This document shows positions 33,889 to 43,369 of a DNA stretch of 64,000 nt, piece by piece. Below the pieces are notes generated by a model. The model was not told the origin of the DNA, searched no databases, and saw nothing but the letters and a program-made list of their open reading frames with translations. The translations under genes were made by a program, and so were the position numbers. Numbering within the stretch: position 1 is the first letter of the stretch; each line of letters starts with the position of its first letter. The DNA comes from CAZLFQ01 sp964558975 (lineage in GTDB: Bacteria; Pseudomonadota; Alphaproteobacteria; Rickettsiales; Midichloriaceae). The stretch is from the NCBI GenBank assembly GCA_964558975.1, contig CAZLFQ010000001.1, forward strand, positions 620,001 through 684,000, in the 5' to 3' direction.

Positions 33889-34362
33889 ATGCACAAAATT
33901 CTCTTTTCACTCTTTTTAATCATCACCACATACAACTGTGCTTTTGCAACAAAACCTTGTTTTCCTCCAACGCAAGAATGGTTTATTGACAATGTTGTTA
34001 AAAAATCTGACCTGATAGTCTATGGAATCATAGAAGACTACAGCAAGCAAATTAACTACGACAGGGGTTGGACAAAAATTGATGTAATTGATGTATTAAA
34101 GGGTACATATACTGATAAAGAATTAACAATAAGCAACTGGCAAGCTGTATACGAACCTCTTTACGCTAATCATAAGGGAAGTTACGTAGTATTATGGGCA
34201 AAAAATCAAAATTTAAAATACACTCTTACAAATATCGATTGGGATACATGCGTAGCTTCAGTTTGGGAGGCAAGTATCAATAAAACAGCAACTAGCAAAA
34301 TAGACAATATCCCAAGATCTTTAAATGAAATCAAAAAACTGATAGCTGAAGAAGCCAAATAG
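33889..34362 (+). CDS. small secreted protein, possibly TIMP/netrin-like (OB) fold
   Basis: A 157-residue protein with a clear signal peptide (KILFSLFLIITTYNCAFA, cleavage near residue 21). The mature part (KSDLIVYGIIEDY, then VIDVLKGTYTDKELTISNW) has the pattern of exported proteins with a TIMP/netrin-like OB fold, in which a DIVVxGxV strand is followed by a VLKG strand. A Cys pair early and late in the chain could form a disulfide. Function unknown; probably periplasmic or released. Confidence 0.75.
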   Translation: MHKILFSLFLIITTYNCAFATKPCFPPTQEWFIDNVVKKSDLIVYGIIEDYSKQINYDRGWTKIDVIDVLKGTYTDKELTISNWQAVYEPLYANHKGSYVVLWAKNQNLKYTLTNIDWDTCVASVWEASINKTATSKIDNIPRSLNEIKKLIAEEAK

Positions 34363-34437
34363 AGTTAACCCACATCCTCATTGCAATCTCACTACCCAAT
34401 GTGGTACAATGTTTTGAATATAAAATTTGGCGGATTT

Positions 34438-35097
34438 ATGAATGAATGTTTTATAATAGCAGTAGACGGAACCGCAGCTTCTGGCAAAGGGACTCTAGCT
34501 GAAAAACTAGCTGCACATTATAAATTCGACTACCTAGATACTGGTAAAATTTACCGCACTGCAGGCTTCCATGTATTACAGCAAAACATTGATTTTCAAA
34601 ACCTTTCTGCAATTTTAGAATGTATCAAAAACCTAGATTTCTCTAAGATGACAGCATTAGAACTAGATACTGAAGAAATTGGCCGTGCTGCATCCCAGCT
34701 AGGTGCAATCCCTGAAGTTCGTGAAGCTTTAAATCAAGCTCAAAGAGACTTTGCTATAGGTAAAAAAGGTATTGTAGTTGATGGTCGCGACATAGGAACC
34801 GTCATTTTCCCAAATGCAGATATAAAGTTATATGTAAGCGCAACCCCAGAAATAAGAGCTGAAAGACGCTATAAACAGTTGCAAAACTTAGGAAAAGATA
34901 TTATATATGACGATGTACTAAGAGATTTACGTGAACGTGATGAACGGGATAGCAATAGAAAAGTTGCCCCGCTTAAACCGGCTTTGGACGCGCTACATAT
35001 TGATACAACGCTTCTGAACCAGACCTCTGTTCTTGAACTAGTAATTACTCTCACCCAAAGTGCGGTTACAGAAAAATTTATGCCTAAATGTGCATAA
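34438..35097 (+). CDS. cmk: cytidylate kinase
   Basis: A 219-residue nucleoside monophosphate kinase that phosphorylates CMP and dCMP using ATP. P-loop DGTAASGKGTL, substrate-binding DTGKIYRTAG, DGRDIGTVIFPNADIKLYVSA and the lid region RERDERDSNRKVAPLKPA are all present. ATG at 34438 follows GGCGGA; upstream in-frame codons lack a ribosome site. It directly precedes rpsA, a common pairing. Confidence 0.95.
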   Translation: MNECFIIAVDGTAASGKGTLAEKLAAHYKFDYLDTGKIYRTAGFHVLQQNIDFQNLSAILECIKNLDFSKMTALELDTEEIGRAASQLGAIPEVREALNQAQRDFAIGKKGIVVDGRDIGTVIFPNADIKLYVSATPEIRAERRYKQLQNLGKDIIYDDVLRDLRERDERDSNRKVAPLKPALDALHIDTTLLNQTSVLELVITLTQSAVTEKFMPKCA

Positions 35098-35192
35098 AAT
35101 GATCTCCTCATTTGGTTAAAAGATTTTTCTTTTATGGTGAACCTCTGGAAGTACGTTTAACAACTTTTAAACCATTGGGGACAGTTACATAA

Positions 35193-37010
35193 ATGACACA
35201 AACACAAGCTAAAGAGCATTTTCAATTCGAAGAAAATTTTGCTCAACTATTCGAAGATTCAATCAGAGAAGAAAAAAGAGAAGGCACCGTTGTAAAAGGA
35301 CGTATCGTTGCATTAAAAAATGGCGATGCTTACATTGACGTTGGCTTAAAAAGTGAAGGCAGAGTTGCCCTAAAAGAATTTGCAACAATCGATAATGCAA
35401 ACCCAAATCTTAAAGTTGGCGATACTGTTGAAGTATATATCGACAGAAGCGACAGCCATGATGGAACAACAGTTCTAAGCAGAGTAATGGCTCTACGTGA
35501 AGAAGCTTGGTTTAAATTTGAAGAATTGTTAACAAAAGATATCAACGCAGAAGGCATGATCATCGGTAGAGTTAAAGGTGGTTTCGCCGTTGACTTAAGT
35601 GGCCTTATCGCATTCCTACCAGGAAGCCAAGTTGATATTAGACCTATCAAAGATATGTCTCCATTGATGAACATCAAACAACCTTTCAAAATCCTTAAAA
35701 TGGACAGAGACCAAGGTAACGTTGTTGTATCTCGTAGAGCAATTCTTGAAGAATCAAGAGCAGAAGCTCGTGATGCACTTCTTGCTAACATTAAGGAAGG
35801 TAGTATTCTTGAAGGTTCAGTTAAGAACATTACAGACTATGGTGCGTTCATTGATCTTGGATCAATCGACGGACTACTTCACATTACAGATATTTCTTGG
35901 AACAAAATTTCTCATCCATCAGAAGTACTAAGCATGGGTCAAACCATGAAAGTAATGGTAATCAAGTACAACGAAGAAACAAAACGTGTGTCTTTAGGCT
36001 TGAAACAGCTTGAGAAGAACCCATGGGATGGCTTCGCTGATAAATATAAATCTGGAATGACACTAAAAGGAACAATCACAACTGTAACCGACTACGGTGC
36101 ATTTGTTGAACTTGAACCAGGTGTTGAAGGTCTTGTTTATCATACAGAAATTAGCTGGAATGCTAAAAATACTCACCCACGCAAACTTGTTAAACCAGGT
36201 GACAAAGTGGAAGTTATGGTTCTTGAGCTTGATATTTCTAAACATAAAATCAGCCTAAGTATCAGACAGTGTATTGATAATCCATGGAAATTGTTCGCAC
36301 AGAACTATCCAGTAGGAACAAAAATTGAAGGTACTATCCAAAATATAGCTGACTTCGGAATCTTCGTTCTATTGAACGGTGACAACCCTGCTGAAGCTAT
36401 TGAAGCATTAGTTCCTGCAACAGAACTTTCTTGGGAAGAAAAACCAGAAGTTGAACTGAAGAAGTACAACAAAGGTGACAAGATCCAAGCTGTTGTTCTT
36501 AACGTTGATATTGAACGTGAACGCGTTTCTTTAGGCGTAAGACAATTGACAGAAGATAAAGTTTCTACATCTCTATCTGGATTCAACAAAGGTGACGTTG
36601 TTACTTGTACAGTTACTGAAGTTAACAAAGACGGAATCGAAGTTGAATTGACTGATGGTGTTAAATCGTTCATCAAAAAAGGTGACCTTTCTAAACATAA
36701 ATCAGAACAACGTCCTGAAAGATTCGGACTTGGTGATAAAGTAGATGCTAAAGTTGTTTCTATCGATGCAAAAGATCGTAAAGTTTCTCTATCTATTAAA
36801 GCATTTGAAGTAGAAGAAGAGAAGAAAACAATCGCTGAATACGGCTCTGCTAACAGCGGTGCAAGCTTAGGTGACATCCTTGGTAAAGCACTAGCTAGCA
36901 AAGCTGAAGAAGCTCCTAAGAAGAAAGCTACAAAAGCGAAAGCTGAAGAAGCTACTGAAGAGAAGCCAAAAAAAGCGGCAGCTAAGAAACCAGCTAAAAA
37001 AGCTGAGTAA
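35193..37010 (+). CDS. rpsA: 30S ribosomal protein S1
   Basis: A 605-residue RNA-binding protein that brings mRNA to the small ribosomal subunit. Six S1 domains of about 70 residues each lie between residues 25 and 525, seen from repeated patterns such as TDYGAFIDLGSIDGLLHITDISW, TDYGAFVELEPGVEGLVYHTEISW and ADFGIFVLL. The last 50 residues are an alanine-lysine-rich tail (KKAAAKKPAKKAE), typical of alphaproteobacterial S1. Codon use is richer in Lys and Glu codons of high-expression type. It is followed by a strong terminator. Confidence 0.96.
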   Translation: MTQTQAKEHFQFEENFAQLFEDSIREEKREGTVVKGRIVALKNGDAYIDVGLKSEGRVALKEFATIDNANPNLKVGDTVEVYIDRSDSHDGTTVLSRVMALREEAWFKFEELLTKDINAEGMIIGRVKGGFAVDLSGLIAFLPGSQVDIRPIKDMSPLMNIKQPFKILKMDRDQGNVVVSRRAILEESRAEARDALLANIKEGSILEGSVKNITDYGAFIDLGSIDGLLHITDISWNKISHPSEVLSMGQTMKVMVIKYNEETKRVSLGLKQLEKNPWDGFADKYKSGMTLKGTITTVTDYGAFVELEPGVEGLVYHTEISWNAKNTHPRKLVKPGDKVEVMVLELDISKHKISLSIRQCIDNPWKLFAQNYPVGTKIEGTIQNIADFGIFVLLNGDNPAEAIEALVPATELSWEEKPEVELKKYNKGDKIQAVVLNVDIERERVSLGVRQLTEDKVSTSLSGFNKGDVVTCTVTEVNKDGIEVELTDGVKSFIKKGDLSKHKSEQRPERFGLGDKVDAKVVSIDAKDRKVSLSIKAFEVEEEKKTIAEYGSANSGASLGDILGKALASKAEEAPKKKATKAKAEEATEEKPKKAAAKKPAKKAE

Positions 37011-37037
37011 TCAGTTTTTTATTGAGATAAAAAGAGG

Positions 37038-37061
37038 GGCTCCTTCGGGAGCCTTTTTTTT
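37038..37061 (+). terminator. rho-independent terminator of rpsA
   Basis: GGCTCC (37038-37043), a UUCG tetraloop and GGAGCC (37048-37053), followed by eight T residues; 28 bases after the rpsA stop codon. Confidence 0.92.
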
Positions 37062-37092
37062 ATGTACGGTGCTTTTATTAACTCAACTAAAC

Positions 37093-37126
37093 AATAAAAA
37101 GCGACCACCCCCGGGAGCTTTTTATT
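37093..37126. repeat. inverted repeat (hairpin) in the rpsA downstream spacer
   Basis: AATAAAAAGC (37093-37102) and GCTTTTTATT (37117-37126) are exact inverted arms around a 14-base GC-rich loop. With A and T runs on either side it could act as a two-way terminator. Part of the 301-base stretch without a gene between rpsA and the 37312 gene. Confidence 0.6.
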
Positions 37127-37226
37127 ATTCTTAAGCGCACGCTAAAAGTTTAATTCTTTACCTACTCCCCTCGCTAACGCTCGCCCCCTGGTCGTAGGTA
37201 AAAAATGAGTATTGGTTTTTAAGAAT
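37127..37226. repeat. nested inverted repeat, possibly a palindromic mobile element
   Basis: Outer arms ATTCTTAA (37127-37134) and TTAAGAAT (37219-37226) enclose inner arms TTTACCTAC (37157-37165) and GTAGGTAAA (37194-37202), whose loop (37166-37193) is much more GC-rich than its surroundings. The size (about 100 bases) and nested folding resemble the palindromic elements scattered in Rickettsia genomes. No second copy was noticed in this window, so the repeat nature is unproven; otherwise the rest of this spacer shows nothing. Confidence 0.5.
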
Positions 37227-37311
37227 ATATTAATCAATTGATAACCAACTCATAGACTTTCTCAATCATCCCAAATAGAATTATGGTTGAATAACAATTC
37301 ATGCACCGCTC

Positions 37312-38037
37312 ATGAAAAAATTTGCATCGCTTTCTAAGCACAAAATTCATAAAAGAATATTTGATGAGCATTTGTTATGTATTAAATATAAATCACCAGA
37401 TCAAGAATCATTCGAAATTTACGAAAAATATATACACAACGTCTCAATAAGCTTAGGACATTTTGAAAGAACTTTGAAGTGTCTTGATTTTAGTCTTAAA
37501 AATATCAAAACAAGCATCAGATTACATTCTTATGAAAAGTTTGAATATTTTTATATGAATTATTGTATTTGGTTATTAGTAGTAAGGGAAAGATTGCTGC
37601 AGATTATTAATGTCTTGTTTATGATAAACTTAGATACAGATAAAGTACGCATTGAAAAGCTACGCGAAAAAAAAATTTTTGCGGTAGAAAAAAAATTAAA
37701 TGAATTACTAAATGACCTAGATTCTTTGCTTAAAGATTTAGGATATACAGATAAAAGAAATACTGTAGTTCATAGACATCACTTTATCGAAGATGCAATA
37801 AAAGAAATTATCTTAGGTTTGTATGTGTATAAAAATTTTCCTATAGCCGAAGAATATAAATTGCCTTACAGAAACAAAGCTATAACTGAAATGAAAGGAA
37901 TTTATGCAAATCTTGAAAAAGATGTGCCCGTTTTTATAAAAACTTTTAAGGAACTTTTAACTGAAATCGGAAAATCCTATAGGGATTTTAAAAAAAAGAA
38001 ATTCAAGATTACCTATAGCTTAGAAACAATAGAATAA
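37312..38037 (+). CDS. HEPN-like hypothetical protein, 241 aa
   Basis: A mainly helical basic protein without signal or membrane segment, more AT-rich in codon use than its neighbours. Near residue 149 it has KRNTVVHRHH, which contains R-N-x3-H, fitting the R-x4-6-H motif of HEPN RNase domains; the second half (EDAIKEIILGLYVYKNFP) could supply the HEPN four-helix bundle. HEPN domains act in toxins, defence and RNA processing. The match rests on one short motif and predicted helicity, so the family is uncertain. The gene is isolated, directly after the nested repeat, which together suggest acquisition. Confidence 0.7.
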   Translation: MKKFASLSKHKIHKRIFDEHLLCIKYKSPDQESFEIYEKYIHNVSISLGHFERTLKCLDFSLKNIKTSIRLHSYEKFEYFYMNYCIWLLVVRERLLQIINVLFMINLDTDKVRIEKLREKKIFAVEKKLNELLNDLDSLLKDLGYTDKRNTVVHRHHFIEDAIKEIILGLYVYKNFPIAEEYKLPYRNKAITEMKGIYANLEKDVPVFIKTFKELLTEIGKSYRDFKKKKFKITYSLETIE

Positions 38038-38144
38038 AGCTCTTAATTATCTTCTCTTTTTAAATCACAAACCACCCCATAGACATTACCCAAACAAGCA
38101 ACTATACTGTCATGAAATTATTTTAGATAGCATATCGAGCATTT

Positions 38145-39086
38145 ATGAAAGTCCGTAAACTTCTAGCTTTAGAACTCCTCCTCTCCCCCCTCACCATGGT
38201 ATCTTTGAAATGGCTTCGTTTCCTTAGAAAAAGAGGAGCAAAGGCAGTGTTGTCAAATTGGCTAATGGAGAAAATCGGAGTCCTGCCAATACTTGATCAC
38301 TACTTCGAACCATATGTTTCTGGCAAGAATCTATCTACAGATCTCCAATCAGAAAGAAACCTACCTTTGATAAATCTCAACCTTACAAAACAGAAAGAAT
38401 TAATAGAATCATTTACCTTTCAATCAGAGCTGAATGAGATTCCGCAAAAAGCCAATTCTATACTTGAATACGGGTATCAAAATGATAGTTTTGATACATT
38501 AGATGGATCACTCTACTACAGCATAATCAGAAAATTCAAACCTCAACATATAGTTGAAATAGGCTGTGGCAACTCAACAAAAATTGCACTAAAAGCAATT
38601 AATCAAAATAGGTCAGAAGGAGCAGCTTGTGATTTCACATGTATAGAACCATATGAAAACCCATATCTTGAAAAATTAAAAATCAATCTAATCAGAAAAA
38701 AAGTCGAAGATGTTGATCTTAACTTTTTTAAGAATCTGAATGCATCTTCAATATTATTCATCGATTCCTCACACGTAATAAGACCACAGGGTGATGTACT
38801 ATTTGAGATATTGCAAATTCTACCATCTTTACCTAAAGGAGTTATCGTCCACATACATGATATTTTCACTCCACGCGACTACCCATCGAAATGGATACTT
38901 AAGGACAAAAGAATGTGGGATGAACAATACATTCTAGAAGCATTTTTAATGTATAATGAGTCGTTTGAAATTATAGCTACAGCTAATCATTTGAGCTATG
39001 AAATGCCAGAATTACTTCAGCAAAAATTCCCAATGTTTGATGGCAAAAGTGGCCAAGGCGCTTCTATATATTTGAGAAAGATTTAA
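38145..39086 (+). CDS. class I SAM-dependent methyltransferase (Methyltransf_24 type)
   Basis: A 313-residue protein with a Rossmann methyltransferase core: motif I HIVEIGCGNSTKIAL (about residue 130), acidic residue in FTCIEPYENP, then ASSILFIDSSHVI and GVIVHIHDIFTPRDYP. The His/Asp cluster around the last two motifs is typical of methyltransferases that modify sugars or polysaccharide precursors. The first 60 residues contain a hydrophobic helix. Monocistronic; the substrate cannot be named. Confidence 0.83.
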   Translation: MKVRKLLALELLLSPLTMVSLKWLRFLRKRGAKAVLSNWLMEKIGVLPILDHYFEPYVSGKNLSTDLQSERNLPLINLNLTKQKELIESFTFQSELNEIPQKANSILEYGYQNDSFDTLDGSLYYSIIRKFKPQHIVEIGCGNSTKIALKAINQNRSEGAACDFTCIEPYENPYLEKLKINLIRKKVEDVDLNFFKNLNASSILFIDSSHVIRPQGDVLFEILQILPSLPKGVIVHIHDIFTPRDYPSKWILKDKRMWDEQYILEAFLMYNESFEIIATANHLSYEMPELLQQKFPMFDGKSGQGASIYLRKI

Positions 39087-39182
39087 GTTTAATAATTCGC
39101 ATTAAGAGTGTAGGACTAAATTAATTCTCTATTATTTTCACTAAACACTTATTATACTGATTGCAATTTTAAGGTAAAAACT

Positions 39183-41135
39183 ATGCTCCAAAAATTCGCA
39201 AATGCAATTCGTTTCTTAAGCATCGACATGGTAGAAAAAGCCAAATCTGGCCACCCTGGTATGCCAATGGGAATGGCTGATGTAGCAACAGTTCTTTACA
39301 AAAACTTTATCAAATATAACCCGACTGATCCTAACTGGCTCGATCGCGATCGCTTAGTACTTTCCGCAGGCCATGGCTCTGCCCTACTCTACTCAATTTT
39401 ACATCTAACTGGATATAAAGACATGACAATGGAAGAGCTAAAAAACTTCCGTCAACTTGGCTCTAAAACAGCTGGCCACCCAGAGCATGGTCTTGCTTCT
39501 GGAATCGAAACAACTACTGGACCACTTGGTCAAGGCCTTGCAAATGCTGTTGGAATGGCACTCGCAGAAAGAATTATGAATGCTAAATTTGGTGACAAAT
39601 TAGTAAACCATAAAACATACGTTATTTGCGGTGATGGATGCTTGATGGAAGGAATTAGCCAAGAAGCAATTTCATTCGCAGGGCACTTAAATTTAAAAAA
39701 TTTGATTGTTCTATTTGATGATAACAACATCACAATTGATGGGCCAACATCCCTATCAACTTCTGAAAATCATATAAAGCGCTTTCAAGCATGTGGTTGG
39801 TTAACAAAAGAAATTGATGGCCATAACTATGAACAAATTGAACAAGCCTTGAAATGGGCACAACGATCTAAAAAACCTGTGCTTATTGCATGCAAAACAA
39901 CAATCGGCTACGGCTCACCAACCAAAGCCGGCTGCAACAGCACGCATGGCTCACCATTAGGAAGCGATGAAACAGCAAAAACCCGCGCTAACTTAAACTG
40001 GGAACACGAACATTTCTTCGTACCTGAAGACGTGCTTTCTGAATGGAGAAATTTTGCAAATCGCAACGATAAAGCGTATAAAAAATGGCAACGCATTTTT
40101 AAAAAAGAAGGCAAAGCTTTAACTGAGTTTTTGAATAACAATTTAGATTTGCAATCTATTATTGTATCTGAAAAACAAAAATTGTCTGCTGCTCCAATTA
40201 CTGAGGCAACTCGCGCATCATCGGGACGCGCAATCAAAATACTGTTCCCGCATGTTAAAAATATGATTGGCGGTTCAGCAGATCTTACTGGATCTAACTT
40301 AACTAAAACTGATCAGCACTCTATAATTTCTCCTGATAATTTCACAGGAAATTATATATATTATGGGATTCGAGAACATGGTATGGCAGCTATGATGAAT
40401 GGCATGTCACTACATGGCCTTACTCCATATGGTGGAACATTCCTATCGTTTACAGATTATGCTCGCCCTGCAATTAGGCTTTCTGCACTAATGAAACAAA
40501 AAGTTATATATGTAATGACTCACGACTCAATTGGCCTTGGCGAAGATGGACCGACACATCAACCTGTAGAACACTTAGCTTCATTAAGGGCAATTCCTAA
40601 TTTATTTGTATTTAGACCAGCTGACGTTATTGAAACTCTAGAATGCTGGGAACTTGCACTAGGAATGCAAAATTCACCATCAATACTTTCTTTAAGCAGA
40701 CAAAACTTGCCCCAAGTTCGCATCCAGAATCATAATGAGAATTTATCAGCAAAAGGCGCTTATATTTTAAAGGAAAGTGAGAATGAACTGCAAACTACAA
40801 TATTTGCCACAGGCTCAGAAGTTAAAATAGCATTAGATACTGCAAAAATTCTTGAACAACAAGGAATTGGCTGCCGTGTTGTTTCAGTACCATGCATGGA
40901 TTTGTTCCATCAGCAAGATATGGAGTATCAAATGTTATTCACCTGCAACAAAAGTTTGAAAGTTGCAATTGAAGCAGGAGTTAGCCAAGGTTGGGAGAAA
41001 TTAATCGGTGCACATGGCCTATTTATTGGGATGGAAACATTTGGTGAGTCAGCACCAGCAAGTGCTCTGTACAAACATTTTGGAATAGTAGATACTGAAA
41101 TTGCCTCAAAAATTACAACTATACTTAAACAATGA
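39183..41135 (+). CDS. tkt: transketolase
   Basis: A 650-residue thiamine-diphosphate enzyme of the non-oxidative pentose phosphate pathway that moves two-carbon units between sugar phosphates. Motifs: KAKSGHPGMPMGMADVATVL at the start, ICGDGCLMEGISQEAISFAG (ThDP/metal), DDNNITIDG, and in the pyrimidine half THDSIGLGEDGPTHQPVEHLASLR. Length is normal. With dxs in the same window, it gives a supply of pentose and triose phosphates. It overlaps radA by four bases (ATGA). Confidence 0.96.
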   Translation: MLQKFANAIRFLSIDMVEKAKSGHPGMPMGMADVATVLYKNFIKYNPTDPNWLDRDRLVLSAGHGSALLYSILHLTGYKDMTMEELKNFRQLGSKTAGHPEHGLASGIETTTGPLGQGLANAVGMALAERIMNAKFGDKLVNHKTYVICGDGCLMEGISQEAISFAGHLNLKNLIVLFDDNNITIDGPTSLSTSENHIKRFQACGWLTKEIDGHNYEQIEQALKWAQRSKKPVLIACKTTIGYGSPTKAGCNSTHGSPLGSDETAKTRANLNWEHEHFFVPEDVLSEWRNFANRNDKAYKKWQRIFKKEGKALTEFLNNNLDLQSIIVSEKQKLSAAPITEATRASSGRAIKILFPHVKNMIGGSADLTGSNLTKTDQHSIISPDNFTGNYIYYGIREHGMAAMMNGMSLHGLTPYGGTFLSFTDYARPAIRLSALMKQKVIYVMTHDSIGLGEDGPTHQPVEHLASLRAIPNLFVFRPADVIETLECWELALGMQNSPSILSLSRQNLPQVRIQNHNENLSAKGAYILKESENELQTTIFATGSEVKIALDTAKILEQQGIGCRVVSVPCMDLFHQQDMEYQMLFTCNKSLKVAIEAGVSQGWEKLIGAHGLFIGMETFGESAPASALYKHFGIVDTEIASKITTILKQ

Positions 41136-42505
41136 GTAAAAGCACTACAGCGTATATATGTCAGGAATGCGGCTCAGTCCATAACAAATGGTCTGGCAAG
41201 TGTGATGCATGTAATGCTTGGAATTCTATCACTGAAGAAAATATCACAGCTACTCCAGTATTTGGCAAAGGGACTAACGATAATAAAGTTAAAAAAGCTA
41301 GAAATGTCGAGTTCCACACCCTTGATGAAAATGTTGAAGATGTTCCTCGCACCCATACAGGCATAACAGAGCTAGATCGCGTACTAGGTGGTGGCTTAGT
41401 CAGTGGCTCAGCTATATTAATTGGTGGAGATCCTGGAATTGGCAAATCAACCTTATTACTTCAAACAGTTGTAGCACTTAGCAAAGTTGGAAATAAGTGT
41501 TTGTATATAAGCGGCGAGGAATCAGTCGAACAAATAAAGCTCCGCGCTAAAAGACTAAACACACCAACTAGCCAAACCCAAGTTGCTGCGGCAACTTCTT
41601 TGAATGAAATTTTAAAAGCAATAAATACAACTGAACTTAATGTCTTAGTTATCGATTCAATCCAAACAATATTTAACGAGGCTATTGAATCAGCACCAGG
41701 GACTGTTTCTCAAGTGAGAGCTTGCGCATTTGAACTAATACGAATTGCCAAGGCAAAAGGCATAGCACTCATTCTTGTTGGGCATGTTACTAAAGAAGGA
41801 ACTATAGCTGGGCCAAAAGTTTTAGAACATATGGTTGACACAGTTCTTTACTTTGAAGGAGAACGAGGACATCAATTTAGAATTATCCGAGCTGTTAAAA
41901 ATAGGTTTGGTGCAGCCAATGAGATTGGCGTATTTGAGATGTGTGACAATGGACTTATCGAAGTTACCAATCCGTCGGCAATATTTTTACCAACAAAAGG
42001 TGAAGCTATTTCTGGATCTGCAATATTTGTTGGGCTCGAAGGTACACGTCCAATTTTGTTAGAGATTCAAGCGCTTGTTGTTCCATCGTTCCTTGCCACA
42101 CCTCGCCGTGCAGTGGTTGGCTGGGACATTAACAGGCTAGCAATGATGATTGCAGTACTAAATGCTCGTTATGGAATTAATCTATTAGATAAAGAAGTTT
42201 ACTTAAACGTTGTCGGTGGACTTAAAATAACTGAACCTGCAGCAGACTTAGCAGTATTAGCAGCCCTCATATCAGCACACCGCAATGCTCCTATAGCAAG
42301 AGAAAATGTCTTTTTTGGCGAAGTTGGTTTGTCTGGAGAACTAAGACAAGTCGTGCATTATGAACTCAGATTAAATGAGGCTTCTAAACTTGGATTTAAA
42401 CAAGCTTTTGCCCCGCAACCATCCAAGAATAAAAAGATTGCTTGCAATATTGATGTGCTTAATGTTAATCACATAAGAGAATTAGATAAAATATTAGGAA
42501 GATAA
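41132..42505 (+). CDS. radA: DNA repair protein RadA
   Basis: A 457-residue RecA-related helicase that drives branch migration during recombination. It has a four-Cys zinc finger (CQECGSVHNKWSGKCDAC), Walker A GGDPGIGKSTLL, the RadA-specific KNRFGAANE, and a C-terminal Lon-like domain. Its ATG overlaps the transketolase stop; cvpA follows after three bases. radA-cvpA is a known alphaproteobacterial pairing. Confidence 0.96.
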   Translation: MSKSTTAYICQECGSVHNKWSGKCDACNAWNSITEENITATPVFGKGTNDNKVKKARNVEFHTLDENVEDVPRTHTGITELDRVLGGGLVSGSAILIGGDPGIGKSTLLLQTVVALSKVGNKCLYISGEESVEQIKLRAKRLNTPTSQTQVAAATSLNEILKAINTTELNVLVIDSIQTIFNEAIESAPGTVSQVRACAFELIRIAKAKGIALILVGHVTKEGTIAGPKVLEHMVDTVLYFEGERGHQFRIIRAVKNRFGAANEIGVFEMCDNGLIEVTNPSAIFLPTKGEAISGSAIFVGLEGTRPILLEIQALVVPSFLATPRRAVVGWDINRLAMMIAVLNARYGINLLDKEVYLNVVGGLKITEPAADLAVLAALISAHRNAPIARENVFFGEVGLSGELRQVVHYELRLNEASKLGFKQAFAPQPSKNKKIACNIDVLNVNHIRELDKILGR

Positions 42506-42508
42506 TTT

Positions 42509-43366
42509 ATGGATAGCTCAGCTTTAAATAGTATTGATTATATTGTTATTACAGTTTTATTTATCTCAACACTTTTCGCGTTTATTCGCGGCTTCATTGG
42601 TTCATTTTTATCTTTAACAGGCTGGATACTTTCAATCTATCTTGCATATTTACTCTTCCCGCAAGCAGAACCTTTTATGAAAGAAAAAGTTTCCAACCCA
42701 TTACTTGTTTTAATGTTTGGCCACTCTGCACTTTTACTAGGTTTTTTAATTTTATTTGGCATTTTCAATGCTATTGCAACAACAGCTGTAAAAGGATTAA
42801 CTAAAGGGATTATCGACCGTATATTAGGTGCAGGTTTTGGTATTTTTAGAGGAGCAGTAATTGTAACTTTTGTATTCTCAATTGCTATGTCAAGCTTATC
42901 CATTCTTAAAGGAGGCAATGCTGAAGACATTTCTTCAGCAAAAGATTTCACTCCAGAAACAATGAAAAAAGCCCAAGTTTACCCTATGTTACTTCAGGGA
43001 CAAGATATGATGAAAGAATTTATCCCTAACACATTCTATGAGCGAATTCAGGTTGTATTTGATTCTGTTAGCAAGAAAAATTTGGATGAAAGATTTGTCG
43101 ATTCTATGATGGAAAAACTTTCCAAAGACTTATCAAAAGATCAATTAAAAGATGTTGATAAATCAACTGAGGAAGACTCATTAAATATGTCTATTGAGGA
43201 AGCAGAAGCAAAAAAACTATCCGAACTTCTTAAGAAATATATGGAAGGAGATGATTCATCTAAAACTAAAATCACAAAGCAGGACATACGCAGAATTGAA
43301 AACCTTATATCCAAAAACAGCAAACCTAAAGAACCAGTTGAGTTTGAGGAAGATGTTTTACCATAA
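42509..43366 (+). CDS. cvpA: CvpA-family membrane protein
   Basis: A 285-residue protein with four hydrophobic segments in the first 135 residues, in the CvpA pattern (NSIDYIVITVLFISTLFAFIRGFIGSFLSLTGW; the RGF motif; FGIFRGAVIV). The C-terminal half (about 140-285) is acidic and helical, with a long charged extension not found in short CvpA proteins. CvpA is linked to colicin V production and envelope homeostasis elsewhere; its precise function is unknown. AGGAAG precedes the ATG. It is coupled to radA. Confidence 0.88.
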   Translation: MDSSALNSIDYIVITVLFISTLFAFIRGFIGSFLSLTGWILSIYLAYLLFPQAEPFMKEKVSNPLLVLMFGHSALLLGFLILFGIFNAIATTAVKGLTKGIIDRILGAGFGIFRGAVIVTFVFSIAMSSLSILKGGNAEDISSAKDFTPETMKKAQVYPMLLQGQDMMKEFIPNTFYERIQVVFDSVSKKNLDERFVDSMMEKLSKDLSKDQLKDVDKSTEEDSLNMSIEEAEAKKLSELLKKYMEGDDSSKTKITKQDIRRIENLISKNSKPKEPVEFEEDVLP

Positions 43367-43369
43367 CTT

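Noticed and set aside
36305..36901. 198-codon open frame antisense to rpsA
   Set aside because: Ser/Leu-rich shadow frame inside a clear S1 gene; no ribosome site or independent support.
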